Shown one piece after another: positions 8,610-17,748 of a stretch of DNA of 52,395 nucleotides. A model generated the notes under the pieces. The model searched no databases. It saw only the letters and a program-made list of their open reading frames with translations, and was not told where the DNA came from. Within the stretch, counting starts at the first letter, position 1; every line of letters begins with the position of its first letter. A program made the position numbers and the translations under genes. The stretch covers positions 1-52,395 of the forward strand of contig QCUW01000002.1 of NCBI GenBank assembly GCA_003210695.1, written 5' to 3'. Origin of the DNA: Prochlorococcus sp. AG-679-P15 (lineage in GTDB: Bacteria > Cyanobacteriota > Cyanobacteriia > PCC-6307 > Cyanobiaceae).

Positions 8610-8972
8610 CTAGAGAAAACCACTACCACTCATTGGGTCTATAACCAATGAGTCATTAGCTGTGTACTTATCGATTAGATAAGTGGCAATAGGAGGAGGA
8701 AACTTTCCAAAAAATCTCATCGCACCATGTGTGGCATAAGCAAGTTGTTTGTTAGTTCCCAAGGCAGTCCATGCTTCTAATTTCGCATATCCTTCTAAAT
8801 TAGCCCTTTTCATTTTTTCTATTTCATCAGGAAATAACTGACGTCTCTTTCGAACCTCAAGACCAATTTTCGTTTTTTCTAAATTGCTTGTGGAATAACT
8901 CACTATCTTATTATTATTAGTTTTTAGATTTTTTTTATTTATTAAGATATACGGGTATGCTATTACTCCCAC
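8610..8972 (-). pseudogene. DNA methyltransferase, truncated N-terminal remnant
   Basis: The 120-codon ORF ends abruptly just after KFPPPIATYLIDKY...LVIDPMSGSG, which is motif I (SAM-binding DPxxGSGTT) of an amino-DNA methyltransferase. The next residue should be T, but the frame reads F-L-stop, so almost the whole catalytic domain, including the DPPY/NPPY motif, is absent. The upstream end overlaps guaA by 10 bp (GTG at 8970-8972); a GTG at 8901-8903, giving MSYSTSNLEKT, is an alternative start. A perfect 9-bp inverted repeat (8628-8636 / 8645-8653) lies at the truncation point. It is best read as the 5' remnant of a lost methylase, perhaps from a restriction-modification locus. Confidence 0.65.
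8628..8653. repeat. Perfect inverted repeat, 9-bp arms
   Basis: ACTCATTGG at 8628-8636 is exactly complementary to CCAATGAGT at 8645-8653, with an 8-nt loop. It lies inside the last codons of the methylase remnant, a few bases before its stop codon, and about 30 bp beyond the end of the sulfotransferase gene. No T-run follows on the plus strand, so it is a weak terminator candidate there. It may mark the rearrangement end point or be chance. Confidence 0.5.
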
Positions 8973-10549
8973 TCAATTGTTCCAGGAGGCTTGCTAGTTA
9001 TATCGAAAACAACTCTGTTTACCTGTGTAACTTCATTAACAATTCTATTAGAGATTCTCTCCAAGGTTTCATAAGGAATTCTTGACCAATCTGCTGTCAT
9101 ACCATCTTCACTTGAGACACATCTCAAAACAATTGGCCAAGCATAGGTTCTCTTATCACCCATTACCCCAACTGTTTTTACAGGTAAAAGGACAGCAAAT
9201 GCTTGCCAAATATCATTATAAAGACCTGCTTTTTTTATTTCATCTCTCACTATCCAATCTGCATCTCTTAAACAAATTAGCTTTTCTTCAGAAACTTGAC
9301 CCAAAATTCTTATTGCTAAGCCAGGCCCAGGAAATGGATGCCTTTTTATAATTTCATCTGGCAATCCAAGAACCTTTCCAACTTGTCGAACTTCGTCCTT
9401 AAAAAGTTTTCTTAATGGTTCAACTAATTTAAATTGTAAATCTTTTGGCAAACCTCCTACATTATGATGACTTTTTATTTTTACTGCGATACGCTCACCA
9501 GTTTTAGGATCTAAATTCGTTCCAGCACTTTCAATAACGTCTGGATAAAGAGTTCCTTGAGCCAAGTATTGGAAAGGGCCTAGTCTATTACTCTCCTCTT
9601 CAAAAACTCTAATAAATTCTTCCCCAATAATCTTGCGTTTTTCTTCAGGATCAGTTATTCCGTTTAACTTTTGAATAAATCTTTGTCTAGCATTAATATA
9701 TTCAACTTTTATCTGAAATTTTTTATCAAAATATTCCATTAAAAATTCAGGTTCATCTTTTCTCATGAAACCCTGATCAATAAACATACAAGTAAGCTGC
9801 TTACCAATCGCTTTATTAAGAAGAAAAGCAAGAGTTGATGAATCTACCCCACCAGATAAAGCAAGTAAAACTTTTTTATCGCCTACCTGTTCCTTAATTC
9901 TCGGAATTGTTTCATCTAAAAAAGTTTCAGTGGTCCAATCGGCTTTACATTTAGAAATAGAATAAACAAAATTTTTAATTACGGTCATTCCGAATTCTGA
10001 ATGAATAACTTCTGGATGAAATTGAACGCCAAATAATTTTTTTTCTTTATTTGATATTGCAGCATGTAATGTATTCTCAGTATGAGCAATTTTAATAAAT
10101 CCATCAGGCAAGTTTTTTATAGAATCTCCATGACTCATCCACATAATAGATTTATCTTTCACACTAGAAAGTAAATCGCTTTCCAAATCAATAGTTATTG
10201 GTGCTCTACCATATTCGGCTTTATTAATTGCAGGAGTAACGGTCCCACCTAACTCTTTAACCATTAATTGCATTCCATAACATATACCCAAAACCGGAAT
10301 ACCTAAATTAAAAATCTTTTTATCACATTTAGGTGGATTATCTTCATATACAGAATTTGGTCCACCACTCAAAATAATTCCTTGAGGATTTATATCCTGA
10401 ATCTCTTTAATAGAAATGAAGTTAGTTACTACAAGAGAAAATACATTTGCTTCTCTTATTCTTCTTGCAATCAATTCAGAATATTGAGATCCAAAATCTA
10501 ATATTAATATTGAGGGATCTCTCTCTTTTTTTAGTAAATTTTTACCCAT
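8963..10549 (-). CDS. guaA: GMP synthase (glutamine-hydrolysing)
   Basis: A 528-aa enzyme that aminates XMP to GMP using glutamine and ATP in the cytosol. The N-terminal class I glutamine amidotransferase domain has the nucleophile in GICYGMQ (C90) and the partner His/Glu in [10 protein letters not shown]. The ATP-pyrophosphatase domain starts at about residue 200, with the P-loop [10 protein letters not shown], and the C-terminal dimerisation domain ends KPPGTIEWE, the canonical end of GuaA. It is full length with an ATG start. The stop overlaps the first codons of the methylase remnant. Confidence 0.97.
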   Translation of the reverse strand: MGKNLLKKERDPSILILDFGSQYSELIARRIREANVFSLVVTNFISIKEIQDINPQGIILSGGPNSVYEDNPPKCDKKIFNLGIPVLGICYGMQLMVKELGGTVTPAINKAEYGRAPITIDLESDLLSSVKDKSIMWMSHGDSIKNLPDGFIKIAHTENTLHAAISNKEKKLFGVQFHPEVIHSEFGMTVIKNFVYSISKCKADWTTETFLDETIPRIKEQVGDKKVLLALSGGVDSSTLAFLLNKAIGKQLTCMFIDQGFMRKDEPEFLMEYFDKKFQIKVEYINARQRFIQKLNGITDPEEKRKIIGEEFIRVFEEESNRLGPFQYLAQGTLYPDVIESAGTNLDPKTGERIAVKIKSHHNVGGLPKDLQFKLVEPLRKLFKDEVRQVGKVLGLPDEIIKRHPFPGPGLAIRILGQVSEEKLICLRDADWIVRDEIKKAGLYNDIWQAFAVLLPVKTVGVMGDKRTYAWPIVLRCVSSEDGMTADWSRIPYETLERISNRIVNEVTQVNRVVFDITSKPPGTIEWE

Positions 10550-10596
10550 GTATAAAAGTTACCTCAATTTATTTGCAAAAACATAAAACCCTCAAA

Positions 10597-11715
10597 TTAC
10601 AAACCTTTAAAAGTATCAATATAATCTTTACCATTATTTCCAGACCAACGTATATTTCTTTGTCTATCAAAGAGAATAGCCGCAACTTCCATATCTGTTT
10701 TTGTGTATCTATTAATGTATTCTATTGAACGCTGTTCAATAGTATCTGATAATTTATTCCAAAGTTTATTAGCCAAAGATAGACTAAAACTTTCAAGAAT
10801 TAACAACGCATTTTCAATAGTATTTGCCAGAGACAATTTTTCAATTATCTCTATTGGAACTGTTTCTTTTACCGCTAAATAAACAAGAATTTCAATCCTC
10901 GCATCCGCTAAATGATTATGAGTATGAAAAATTCCTCCAGCTAATTTAATTAATTTGCCATGATAACCAAAAAGAATTACAGTTTTAATTTTTTTTAATG
11001 CTGCATCAACTAATAATGGACCTATCCAATTCCCTACCTTAATAATAGGAAACGTAATATTGGAACTATTTGCTAGATGTAAACCATTTTCACCAATAAC
11101 AAAAATAATTTTTTCACATAATTCATTAGAAATAATTTTTTCAAGTTGAGCTTTTGCGTTTTTTAATTGATCAGGTGAAGCACTAGAAAAGGTTTCGGCA
11201 CTAGTACCTATAATTGATAATCCTTCAACAATACCAAAGGATTGATTACTAGTTCTTTCTGCCAAAAATTTTCCATTTGGTAATATGATTTCTAAATTAA
11301 GTTTGAATCCTTCAGGAATAATATCTAGTAAATTTTGAACTAAAACCTCTTTTGCGAAATTAGAAATACAAATCTCTTTAGTTTTTTGATAAACACCAAC
11401 ACCATAACCTGGAATAATATTTATTAAATCTGAAGACTTATTACTTACCTTTTCAGTCTTTTCTAAAGAAACTATTGTCCATATTTCTAAGTTTTGTGTG
11501 ATATCAAGATACAATCCAGAATCTGCAAAAGAAATTCCAAGAGCATTAGATTCTCCATTAATAAGTCCAGAAGAATGAACCTTTATTTTTATAAGATTTT
11601 TGTCTTTTGGAATTTTAATTAATTCATAATCTTCAAATGGTAATCCTATTAACTTTTTTACTGCTGATTTAGCAGCTCCAGTTACCCATAAAGGTAAAGA
11701 AAATCCTTTTTTCAA
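10597..11715 (-). CDS. cbiD: Cobalt-precorrin-5B C1-methyltransferase
   Basis: A 372-aa CbiD protein of the anaerobic (cobalt-early) route to the corrin ring of B12 or pseudocobalamin. Family features are the N-terminal GFSLPLWVTGAAKSAVKKL, IIPGYGVGVYQK, and FGYHGKLIKLAGGIFHTHN. Length is typical. The start is TTG (11713-11715): the upstream frame has a stop before any ATG/GTG, and the MKKGFSLPLW start matches the family. It is only 47 bp upstream of guaA on the same strand and is divergent from the aminotransferase gene about 60 bp away. Confidence 0.92.
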   Translation of the reverse strand: MKKGFSLPLWVTGAAKSAVKKLIGLPFEDYELIKIPKDKNLIKIKVHSSGLINGESNALGISFADSGLYLDITQNLEIWTIVSLEKTEKVSNKSSDLINIIPGYGVGVYQKTKEICISNFAKEVLVQNLLDIIPEGFKLNLEIILPNGKFLAERTSNQSFGIVEGLSIIGTSAETFSSASPDQLKNAKAQLEKIISNELCEKIIFVIGENGLHLANSSNITFPIIKVGNWIGPLLVDAALKKIKTVILFGYHGKLIKLAGGIFHTHNHLADARIEILVYLAVKETVPIEIIEKLSLANTIENALLILESFSLSLANKLWNKLSDTIEQRSIEYINRYTKTDMEVAAILFDRQRNIRWSGNNGKDYIDTFKGL

Positions 11716-11775
11716 ATCAAGTAATTGAAAAATATTTAATGACTACTAATCTTAGAATGACCTATTAATTAAAAA

Positions 11776-12939
11776 GTGGCCATACAACAAAAATTATCAT
11801 TGATGATACCTGGTCCCACACCAGTTCCAGAAAAAGTTTTAGAAGCACTAGCAAGACATCCTATAGGACATAGAAGTAAAGATTTTCAAGATCTTGTTGA
11901 AATCACTACGAAAAATCTAAAATGGTTACATCAAACGGAAAATGATGTTTTAACAATTACTGGTAGTGGAACTGCGGCTATGGAAGCAGGCATAATAAGT
12001 ACATTAAGCAAAGGAGACAAAGTTATTTGTGGTGAGAATGGAAAATTTGGACAAAGATGGGTAAAAGTTGCGAAAGAATTTGGACTAGAGGTAATTAAAA
12101 TTGATGCTGAATGGGGGACCCCACTTAATCCAGACAATTTCAAAAAAATCTTAGAAAAAGATCATAAGAAAGAAATAAAAGCTGTTATTCTTACACATTC
12201 AGAAACCTCAACAGGAGTAATTAACGATTTAAAAATGATAAGTTCTCATATTCGTAATCATAATAAAGCCCTATCAATTATTGACTGCGTAACAAGTCTA
12301 GGAGCTTGTAATGTTCCTATTGATGAATGGGAGCTAGATATTGTTGCATCAGGTTCTCAGAAAGGATACATGATCCCTCCAGGATTAAGCTTTGTATCTG
12401 TGAGTAAAAAGGCATGGCAAGCTTCAGAAAAATCTAATTTACCTAAGTTCTATTTAAATTTACAGTCATATAAAAAAAGTCTTTCAAGCAATAGCAATCC
12501 TTATACTCCAGCAGTTAATTTAGTTTTTGCCTTAGATGAATCATTAAAAATGATGAAAGATGAAGGACTAGTAAAGATTTTTCAAAGGCATCAAAGACAT
12601 AAACTAGCGGTGAGTGAAGCAGCTAAAACACTAAATCTCAAATTGTTTGCAGATGAAAAAAATTTGAGTCCCTCAGTAACTGCAATACAAACTGGAGAAA
12701 TAGATGCAGAAAACTTTAGAAAAATTATAAAAAATAAATACGATATATTATTAGCTGGAGGCCAAGATCATCTTAAAGGAAAAATATTTAGGGTGGGTCA
12801 CTTAGGTTATGTAAATGATAGAGATATAATTTCAGTAATAGCCGCTATTGGAAATACTCTAGTAGAGCAAAATAAAATTTCTACTGAGAGAGTTGGAGAA
12901 GCACTAAAAATAGCTTCTTATCATTTAAAGGTATCTTAA
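11776..12939 (+). CDS. Class V aminotransferase (serine/alanine-glyoxylate aminotransferase family)
   Basis: A 387-aa PLP enzyme that begins IPGPTPVPEKVLEALARHPIGHRS, the hallmark start of the serine-pyruvate/alanine-glyoxylate aminotransferases. The Schiff-base lysine is K196 in ASGSQKGYM, and SGTAAMEAG (about 64-72) binds the cofactor phosphate. Likely role in cyanobacteria: photorespiratory glyoxylate-to-glycine conversion or related serine metabolism; the exact amino donor is not readable. The C-terminal lid ends with the typical RVGHLGYVNDRDI. The start is GTG at 11776. The convergent 65-aa gene begins one base beyond its stop. Confidence 0.88.
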   Translation: MAIQQKLSLMIPGPTPVPEKVLEALARHPIGHRSKDFQDLVEITTKNLKWLHQTENDVLTITGSGTAAMEAGIISTLSKGDKVICGENGKFGQRWVKVAKEFGLEVIKIDAEWGTPLNPDNFKKILEKDHKKEIKAVILTHSETSTGVINDLKMISSHIRNHNKALSIIDCVTSLGACNVPIDEWELDIVASGSQKGYMIPPGLSFVSVSKKAWQASEKSNLPKFYLNLQSYKKSLSSNSNPYTPAVNLVFALDESLKMMKDEGLVKIFQRHQRHKLAVSEAAKTLNLKLFADEKNLSPSVTAIQTGEIDAENFRKIIKNKYDILLAGGQDHLKGKIFRVGHLGYVNDRDIISVIAAIGNTLVEQNKISTERVGEALKIASYHLKVS

Positions 12940-12940
12940 T

Positions 12941-13138
12941 TTAAGTACCTGGTTCCTCAACATTGCCACCTAATTCGAATATCTTTTTTCGTAGTGCTAG
13001 AGATTTTTCTTCATCGCCTTGAGTTTGGGCTACTGCAAGAGCAAATTCTAACTTTTCTAGTTGATGTCCACCTTCAAAAAAAGATAATTTCTTTTTAATT
13101 GGGTTTTTATTAACTCTATAAGAAGTGGGTGAAGCCAT
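12941..13138 (-). CDS. Conserved small cyanobacterial protein, 65 aa
   Basis: A 65-aa soluble protein with a basic N terminus (about 9-18) followed by two predicted helices (HQLEKLEFALAVAQTQ and EEKSLALRKKIFELG). The pattern of a small helical hairpin and its reappearance in this position in Prochlorococcus, as I recall it, support a real gene. Function unknown. The ATG start is clear; its stop nearly touches the end of the aminotransferase gene. Confidence 0.7.
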   Translation of the reverse strand: MASPTSYRVNKNPIKKKLSFFEGGHQLEKLEFALAVAQTQGDEEKSLALRKKIFELGGNVEEPGT

Positions 13139-13409
13139 AACAAATAATTCTTTACTTAATATTATGCCAACTAAAGTGCCTAAAATGCAGCAAAAAATTC
13201 AACCAATTTTTAAAATATTAATTTTTTAGTAAAAAATATATTATGAATTTCGTAATTTCAAAAAAATTTAAAGCCTTAATTAACAGTCTTATTTTATAAA
13301 TCCTAAATAAATTTAATAAATTTCTTAAACTATGCTAAAAAGTAAATAACAATAAATAACCAAGTTTATAAGTTTTTTCTAAATAATGTCCAATTAACTA
13401 ATTTTTTTA

Positions 13410-13922
13410 ATGACAAATATAAATTTAATTTATTATTTAATTGCGGGCTCTGCTTTTGGAGTATTCGCTCTAAAAACAGGCATCCCTGCTGCTCCTCTAG
13501 CAGGAGCTTTAATAGGAGCAAGTATTCTCAGTATCAGTGGAAAAATTGAAGCAGCTCAATGGCCAAACGGAACAAGAACCTTATTAGAAATAGGAATTGG
13601 AACCGTTATTGGAACTAGCCTTACAAAAAACTCCTTAGTTGAATTGCAAACTTTATGGAGGCCTGCGATCCTAATAACCTTTACACTTGTTTTAACCGGT
13701 TTAGCCATTGGTTTATGGACAAGCAGGTTACTTAAGGTAGATATAATAACAACAATTCTTGGCGCAGCACCCGGTGGAATAAGCGGAATGAGTCTCGTCG
13801 GTTCTGAATATGGTGTGGGACCAGCAGTTGCTACTCTGCATGCAGTAAGGTTAATTACTGTCCTTTTAATTCTACCCTTAATTGTAAAAATGCTAAATCT
13901 TTTTGGAATAATTAAATCTTAA
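13410..13922 (+). CDS. AbrB-family membrane protein, half-length
   Basis: A 170-aa integral membrane protein of about five hydrophobic helices. LGAAPGGISGMSLVGSEYGVGPAVATLHAVRLITVLLILP is the characteristic block of the AbrB duplication membrane family (Pfam AmoA-like/AbrB, not the transcription factor). Family members usually have two such repeats and about 350 aa; this protein has one, so it may work as a homodimer. Role is unclear; some relatives are proposed transporters or regulators. It is preceded by a 271-bp gap without ORFs over about 20 codons. Confidence 0.75.
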   Translation: MTNINLIYYLIAGSAFGVFALKTGIPAAPLAGALIGASILSISGKIEAAQWPNGTRTLLEIGIGTVIGTSLTKNSLVELQTLWRPAILITFTLVLTGLAIGLWTSRLLKVDIITTILGAAPGGISGMSLVGSEYGVGPAVATLHAVRLITVLLILPLIVKMLNLFGIIKS

Positions 13923-13979
13923 AGATCTCTAGACATAATGTAAATAAAAGATATTTTTTATATAGATAGTAAAATACTA

Positions 13980-14396
13980 ATGAAAAGATACAAAGTGAAA
14001 AAATTATTTTTTCTACTAGTGATATTCATTCCTACAACATTTTTTGTCTCTGAAGCAAGTGCAAGTGGATTTGGAGCAGAAATATTTTGTACTATGCGAG
14101 ACGGTGGAAATGATCATGAAAGCAGTTGGAAAGCTGCTTACAGTTATATTAAAAAACAAAAGGGGGGGCTTTTTAAGATCAAACCAAATCGAGCTGCCAG
14201 TCAAATTGTTGAAACAGTTATAAGAGAAAGGGAAAAATTCTCATATTGTGTTGAATATTTAGATCAACTTTATCCTGACAGAAAACTTCAATTAGAAAAA
14301 AATAGAGAAGAAAAAAGGAAAAAAGAGGCTAAACTTTTGAAAGAAAAAAGAAATAAAAATAACTCAGAAGAAACATTTGATAGATATAGTTATTAA
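13980..14396 (+). CDS. Predicted exported protein of unknown function, 138 aa
   Basis: A clear signal peptide (basic KRYKVKK, hydrophobic LFFLLVIFIPTTFFV, possible cleavage after ASA near residue 29) leads into a small domain with two cysteines (IFCTMRDGG and FSYCVEYLDQLYP) that could form a disulfide in the periplasm or lumen. The last third is a long lysine/glutamate-rich helix (KNREEKRKKEAKLLKEKRNK). I recognise it only as a picocyanobacterial unknown. It lies 57 bp behind the AbrB-family gene on the same strand. Confidence 0.72.
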   Translation: MKRYKVKKLFFLLVIFIPTTFFVSEASASGFGAEIFCTMRDGGNDHESSWKAAYSYIKKQKGGLFKIKPNRAASQIVETVIREREKFSYCVEYLDQLYPDRKLQLEKNREEKRKKEAKLLKEKRNKNNSEETFDRYSY

Positions 14397-14570
14397 TTCA
14401 TAAAGGTATAAATAATTACATTTACGTAACCAATTAAATATTATTTTTTAAAGTATATTTTAATACATAAAAAATATTTTACCTAATGAATAAACTGTTT
14501 ATAAAATAATCAACATTATGTTGACTTTTATAATTAATCCGGCAATATTAAATGTAATTAAATAATCTGA

Positions 14571-14972
14571 ATGCATATTAATGATGCGATCTTTTTGGAA
14601 GATTTATGTCCTAAATTCAGATTAAGACAATGGCGTAAATCAATTCATAGATTTACAGGAAAAAGTTGCATATATTGCGGAAAACCTTCGGAATCAATTG
14701 ACCACGTAATTCCTAGAAGCTTAGGAGGACTTAGTACAACAGAAAATTGTGTTCCAGCATGTCTGTCATGTAATGGAGATAAATCAGATGACAATGCTTT
14801 GTATTGGTACCGAAAACAAAAATTTTATGATCCAAGAAGAGCTATGGCTATTAGAGCGTGGTTAGATGGTGATTTAAGATTAGCTATTAGATTATTAGAA
14901 TGGGCTAAACCTAACTCAAAGAGTAAAAATAAAAATTACGAATTAAATGATAATAAATTTAATGCTGCTTAA
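14571..14972 (+). CDS. HNH endonuclease family protein
   Basis: A 133-aa protein with a zinc-type HNH domain: CIYCG (C33, C36), SIDHVIPRSLGG (D44, H45), ENC (N59) and CLSCNGDKSD (C64, C67). These give the two-cysteine-pair zinc site plus the ββα-metal core of HNH nucleases. The N terminus and C-terminal helix (RAMAIRAWLDGDLRLAIRLLEWA) are shared with stand-alone cyanobacterial HNH proteins. The target and role are unknown; no restriction or phage genes accompany it. The stop is adjacent to the stop of the convergent 78-aa gene, with no base between them. Confidence 0.85.
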   Translation: MHINDAIFLEDLCPKFRLRQWRKSIHRFTGKSCIYCGKPSESIDHVIPRSLGGLSTTENCVPACLSCNGDKSDDNALYWYRKQKFYDPRRAMAIRAWLDGDLRLAIRLLEWAKPNSKSKNKNYELNDNKFNAA

Positions 14973-15209
14973 TCACCAAATAAGACATGCCTTGGTAGAG
15001 TAATATTTCTCACATAAAACTTCAGAACTTTTTGGTGATTCAGGAAATATTAAAAATGCGCAAGATGCAAGAAGTATTGGAATAACTTTTTGATAGAATT
15101 TATAATTTGAACCAATTTTTGAATAGTTAAATTTTTCTTTTACTCTAAAAGTTGAATTATCAAAACTAATTATCTTTAGTTTTACATTAGGATGTATTAG
15201 GTTTTGCAT
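14973..15209 (-). CDS. Small putative membrane or exported protein, 78 aa
   Basis: A 78-aa ORF with one hydrophobic segment (about 42-57, VIPILLASCAFLIFP) and a short C-terminal tail with two cysteines (VLCEKYYSTKACLIW). The order of basic stretch, hydrophobic segment and cysteine tail fits a single-pass protein or a late signal anchor. A shorter version starting nearer the hydrophobic segment is possible. No family recognised. It is convergent with the HNH gene and divergent from the epimerase gene. Confidence 0.55.
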   Translation of the reverse strand: MQNLIHPNVKLKIISFDNSTFRVKEKFNYSKIGSNYKFYQKVIPILLASCAFLIFPESPKSSEVLCEKYYSTKACLIW

Positions 15210-15245
15210 TTTCTAATAATACATATGTACTAAATTTAATACTAT

Positions 15246-16127
15246 ATGATCGATTTAGCAAGTCCACTAACAATCAAAAACAAATTCATAATCTTTGGAG
15301 GAGGTTTTAGCGGAGAGTATTTTGCTAAATCAATCAGAAAACTAGGCTGCACTGCTCTAACAAGTTCTCGGTCAATAAATGATGACCCCAACAGTTTTAT
15401 TTTTAACAGCGAACAAAACCTATTACCTGAAGATTCAATCTTTGATGGAGTTACGCATATTCTTAGTTGCATACCGCCAGGCAAAAATGGTAAGGACCCA
15501 GTATTAAAAAGTCTTAAAAATAAAATAAATAGTCTACCTATCCAGTGGGTTGGATATTTATCTACCACTGGGGTTTATGGCAACACTGATGGTGATTGGG
15601 TCTCTGAAAAAGATCAACCCAAACCTTTTCAAGAAAGAAGTCAAAGACGATTAAATTGTGAAAAAGAATGGATTAATTCAAATTTGCCAATTCAAATTTT
15701 TAGGCTACCAGGTATTTATGGACCTGGGAGGTCAACTTTAGAGGCTATTAAAAATAAAAAGATCAAAGTAATCCATAAAAATAATCAAGTTTTTTCGAGA
15801 ATACATGTTGCTGATATCGCAAATGCAATTATTTACTTAATACAAAATAAAAATAAATTAGATTTTCATCAAATAATTAATATCGCTGACGATGAGCCAT
15901 GCGCACAGATTGAAGTAATAAAATATGCCTACCAATTGCTTGGACTAAAGATGCCTAAAAAAATATTATTTGAAGAGGCTAAAACAGATTTATCTCCAAT
16001 AGCTCAATCATTTTGGTTAGAAAATAGAAGAGTTTCCAATAAATTATTATGTAAAAAATTAGGTTATAAACTTATTTACAAAAACTATCAAGTAGGATTA
16101 AATAATTGTTTGACTAATTTTAAATAG
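15246..16127 (+). CDS. NAD-dependent epimerase/dehydratase family (SDR, YeeZ-like)
   Basis: A 293-aa extended-type SDR protein. The dinucleotide loop is IIFGGGFSGEYFA (about 15-27); YLSTTGVYGNTDGDWVSE carries the catalytic serine/threonine and tyrosine region, and FRLPGIYGPGRS follows as in NAD-dependent epimerases. Closest resemblance is to the YeeZ-type group of unknown substrate. The fold predicts reversible oxidation or epimerisation of a sugar nucleotide or related compound, but the substrate cannot be named. It is monocistronic between short gaps. Confidence 0.82.
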   Translation: MIDLASPLTIKNKFIIFGGGFSGEYFAKSIRKLGCTALTSSRSINDDPNSFIFNSEQNLLPEDSIFDGVTHILSCIPPGKNGKDPVLKSLKNKINSLPIQWVGYLSTTGVYGNTDGDWVSEKDQPKPFQERSQRRLNCEKEWINSNLPIQIFRLPGIYGPGRSTLEAIKNKKIKVIHKNNQVFSRIHVADIANAIIYLIQNKNKLDFHQIINIADDEPCAQIEVIKYAYQLLGLKMPKKILFEEAKTDLSPIAQSFWLENRRVSNKLLCKKLGYKLIYKNYQVGLNNCLTNFK

Positions 16128-16224
16128 ACAATCAATAATATAAATTTCATTTAATGCATTAAATAAAAATCAAATTTTAAAAGAAAAATGAGAACTGTAA
16201 TTTATAACTAATAAAATTTTATTT

Positions 16225-17265
16225 ATGAGCATTCAAAATTCTACTATTGATGATAAATTTAAAGTTATCATTAGCGTTGGAGATGATTCAGGAATTGGAC
16301 CTGAAATTATTTTAAAAGCTCTTTTTTCCAAAGAAATTCCAAATAATATTGATATTTCAATTGTTGGATCCCAAATAAACTTAGAAAATACATATAAGCA
16401 TCTTAAATCTTTAGGAGTCGAAGATATTGTAGATCCAAGCAACTACAAAATATTTGATATTAAAATTCCTTTTGAAATTAATCAACCAAAAAAAAATAAT
16501 GGGAATACAAGTTTTTTTTATTTAAAAAAAGCTATTGAAATTGTCCAAGAATATCCAAATGCAGCTTTAGTTACTGGACCTATTTGTAAAAAGTCATGGG
16601 CTTTAGCGGGTCACAATTATTCTGGTCAAACAGAATTTTTGGCAGAATCTTGCCACGCAAATAATGTTGGTATGTTGTTTACTGCTAAATCTCCAATAAC
16701 TAATTGGAGGTTTAATACATTATTAGCTACTACCCACATACCTCTTTGCGAAGTACCAAAACAATTATCAACAAAATTAATCCATAGAAAATTAGATTTG
16801 CTGGCGAAATTTTGCAGGAATTACGTTAATAATCCTCTTCTAAAAGTTGCGGGATTAAATCCTCATGCTGGTGAAGGAGGAATATTAGGAAATGAAGAAA
16901 AGGATTGGATTAATAATGCATTAGAGAGCTGGATTAAACAAAATAAAGAAGTGAATTTGATAGGTCCGATTTCTCCTGATACTTGCTGGAATTCATCAGC
17001 AAAAGCGTGGAGAGAAAAAACAGCTCCACTACATGATGGGATTCTTGCTATGTATCATGATCAAGGATTAATTCCAATTAAAGTTATTGCACTTAATTAC
17101 TCAGTTAATACAACCATAGGTTTACCTTTTATTAGAACATCTCCTGATCATGGTACAGGATTTGATATTGCGGGGAAAGGTTTAGCGCAATCTCAAAGCA
17201 TGGTAGAGGCAATAAAAACAGCTATTGATTTAACCAAAGATTCAAAGCTGTTTAACGCGCATTAA
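16225..17265 (+). CDS. pdxA: 4-hydroxythreonine-4-phosphate dehydrogenase
   Basis: A 346-aa PdxA of the DXP-dependent vitamin B6 pathway; it oxidises 4-phosphohydroxy-L-threonine with NAD+. Metal-binding histidines are in GHNYSGQTEFLAE, GLNPHAGEGG and AMYHDQGLIPIK, and the end RTSPDHGTGFDIAGKG is canonical. The N-terminal motif usually written GDPxGIGPE reads GDDSGIGPE here. ATG start. The 3' end overlaps the convergent accB by 24 bp. Confidence 0.95.
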   Translation: MSIQNSTIDDKFKVIISVGDDSGIGPEIILKALFSKEIPNNIDISIVGSQINLENTYKHLKSLGVEDIVDPSNYKIFDIKIPFEINQPKKNNGNTSFFYLKKAIEIVQEYPNAALVTGPICKKSWALAGHNYSGQTEFLAESCHANNVGMLFTAKSPITNWRFNTLLATTHIPLCEVPKQLSTKLIHRKLDLLAKFCRNYVNNPLLKVAGLNPHAGEGGILGNEEKDWINNALESWIKQNKEVNLIGPISPDTCWNSSAKAWREKTAPLHDGILAMYHDQGLIPIKVIALNYSVNTTIGLPFIRTSPDHGTGFDIAGKGLAQSQSMVEAIKTAIDLTKDSKLFNAH

Positions 17266-17748
17266 TACCTGTCCAAACTCTACAGGTGTTCCATTATCAA
17301 CAAGTATTTCTACGATTTCAGCGTTAAATTCAGATTCAATTTCGTTCATTAACTTCATAGCTTCAAGTATACAAATCGTTTGGCCAACATTTATCTTACT
17401 GCCTAACTCCACGAAAGGATCCTCTTCAGGAGCCGCAGCTCTATAAAATGTTCCAACCATAGGAGAAGTGATGTCAGTAAGACCTGAGCTCCCTGGAGGA
17501 GCCACCTGAGAGACTTCAGCGTTGCCTATAGAAGGCATATTATCAATTGGACCTGCTTGAGAAGCAATTTTTTGCTTCTGCAAAGAATTTTTTATTGTTG
17601 AATTATCAGATAAGTGATTCTTATCGAGCAGATTTCTTTTTATCTCAAGTTTAAAATCTTCTCCTTCCAGAGAAAATTCTTGAATATCACTTGTAGAAAT
17701 TTTTTCTATTAAGCGATCTAGGTCATCATGATCTAATTTCATAGCCAT
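17242..17748 (-). CDS. accB: Biotin carboxyl carrier protein of acetyl-CoA carboxylase
   Basis: A 168-aa AccB. It carries biotin between biotin carboxylase and carboxyltransferase in the first step of fatty acid synthesis. The C-terminal biotinyl domain (about 92-168) has the attachment motif ILEAMKLMNEIE with K132, and the preceding alanine/proline-rich linker and N-terminal helix are typical. The start codon ATG (17746-17748) overlaps the efp stop by one base (TAATG), indicating translational coupling in an efp-accB operon, an order common in cyanobacteria. Confidence 0.96.
   Translation of the reverse strand: MAMKLDHDDLDRLIEKISTSDIQEFSLEGEDFKLEIKRNLLDKNHLSDNSTIKNSLQKQKIASQAGPIDNMPSIGNAEVSQVAPPGSSGLTDITSPMVGTFYRAAAPEEDPFVELGSKINVGQTICILEAMKLMNEIESEFNAEIVEILVDNGTPVEFGQVLMRVKQL

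Noticed and set aside
9082-9351. 89-aa plus-strand ORF opposite guaA
   Set aside because: Leucine/histidine-rich shadow of the guaA coding frame.
13139-13409. Hidden small gene in the 271-bp gap before the AbrB-type gene
   Set aside because: The longest ORFs are about 18-21 codons with no ribosome site; nothing supports a gene.
15242-15568. 108-aa minus-strand ORF opposite the epimerase gene
   Set aside because: Lies entirely on the start of a clear SDR protein; no motif of its own.
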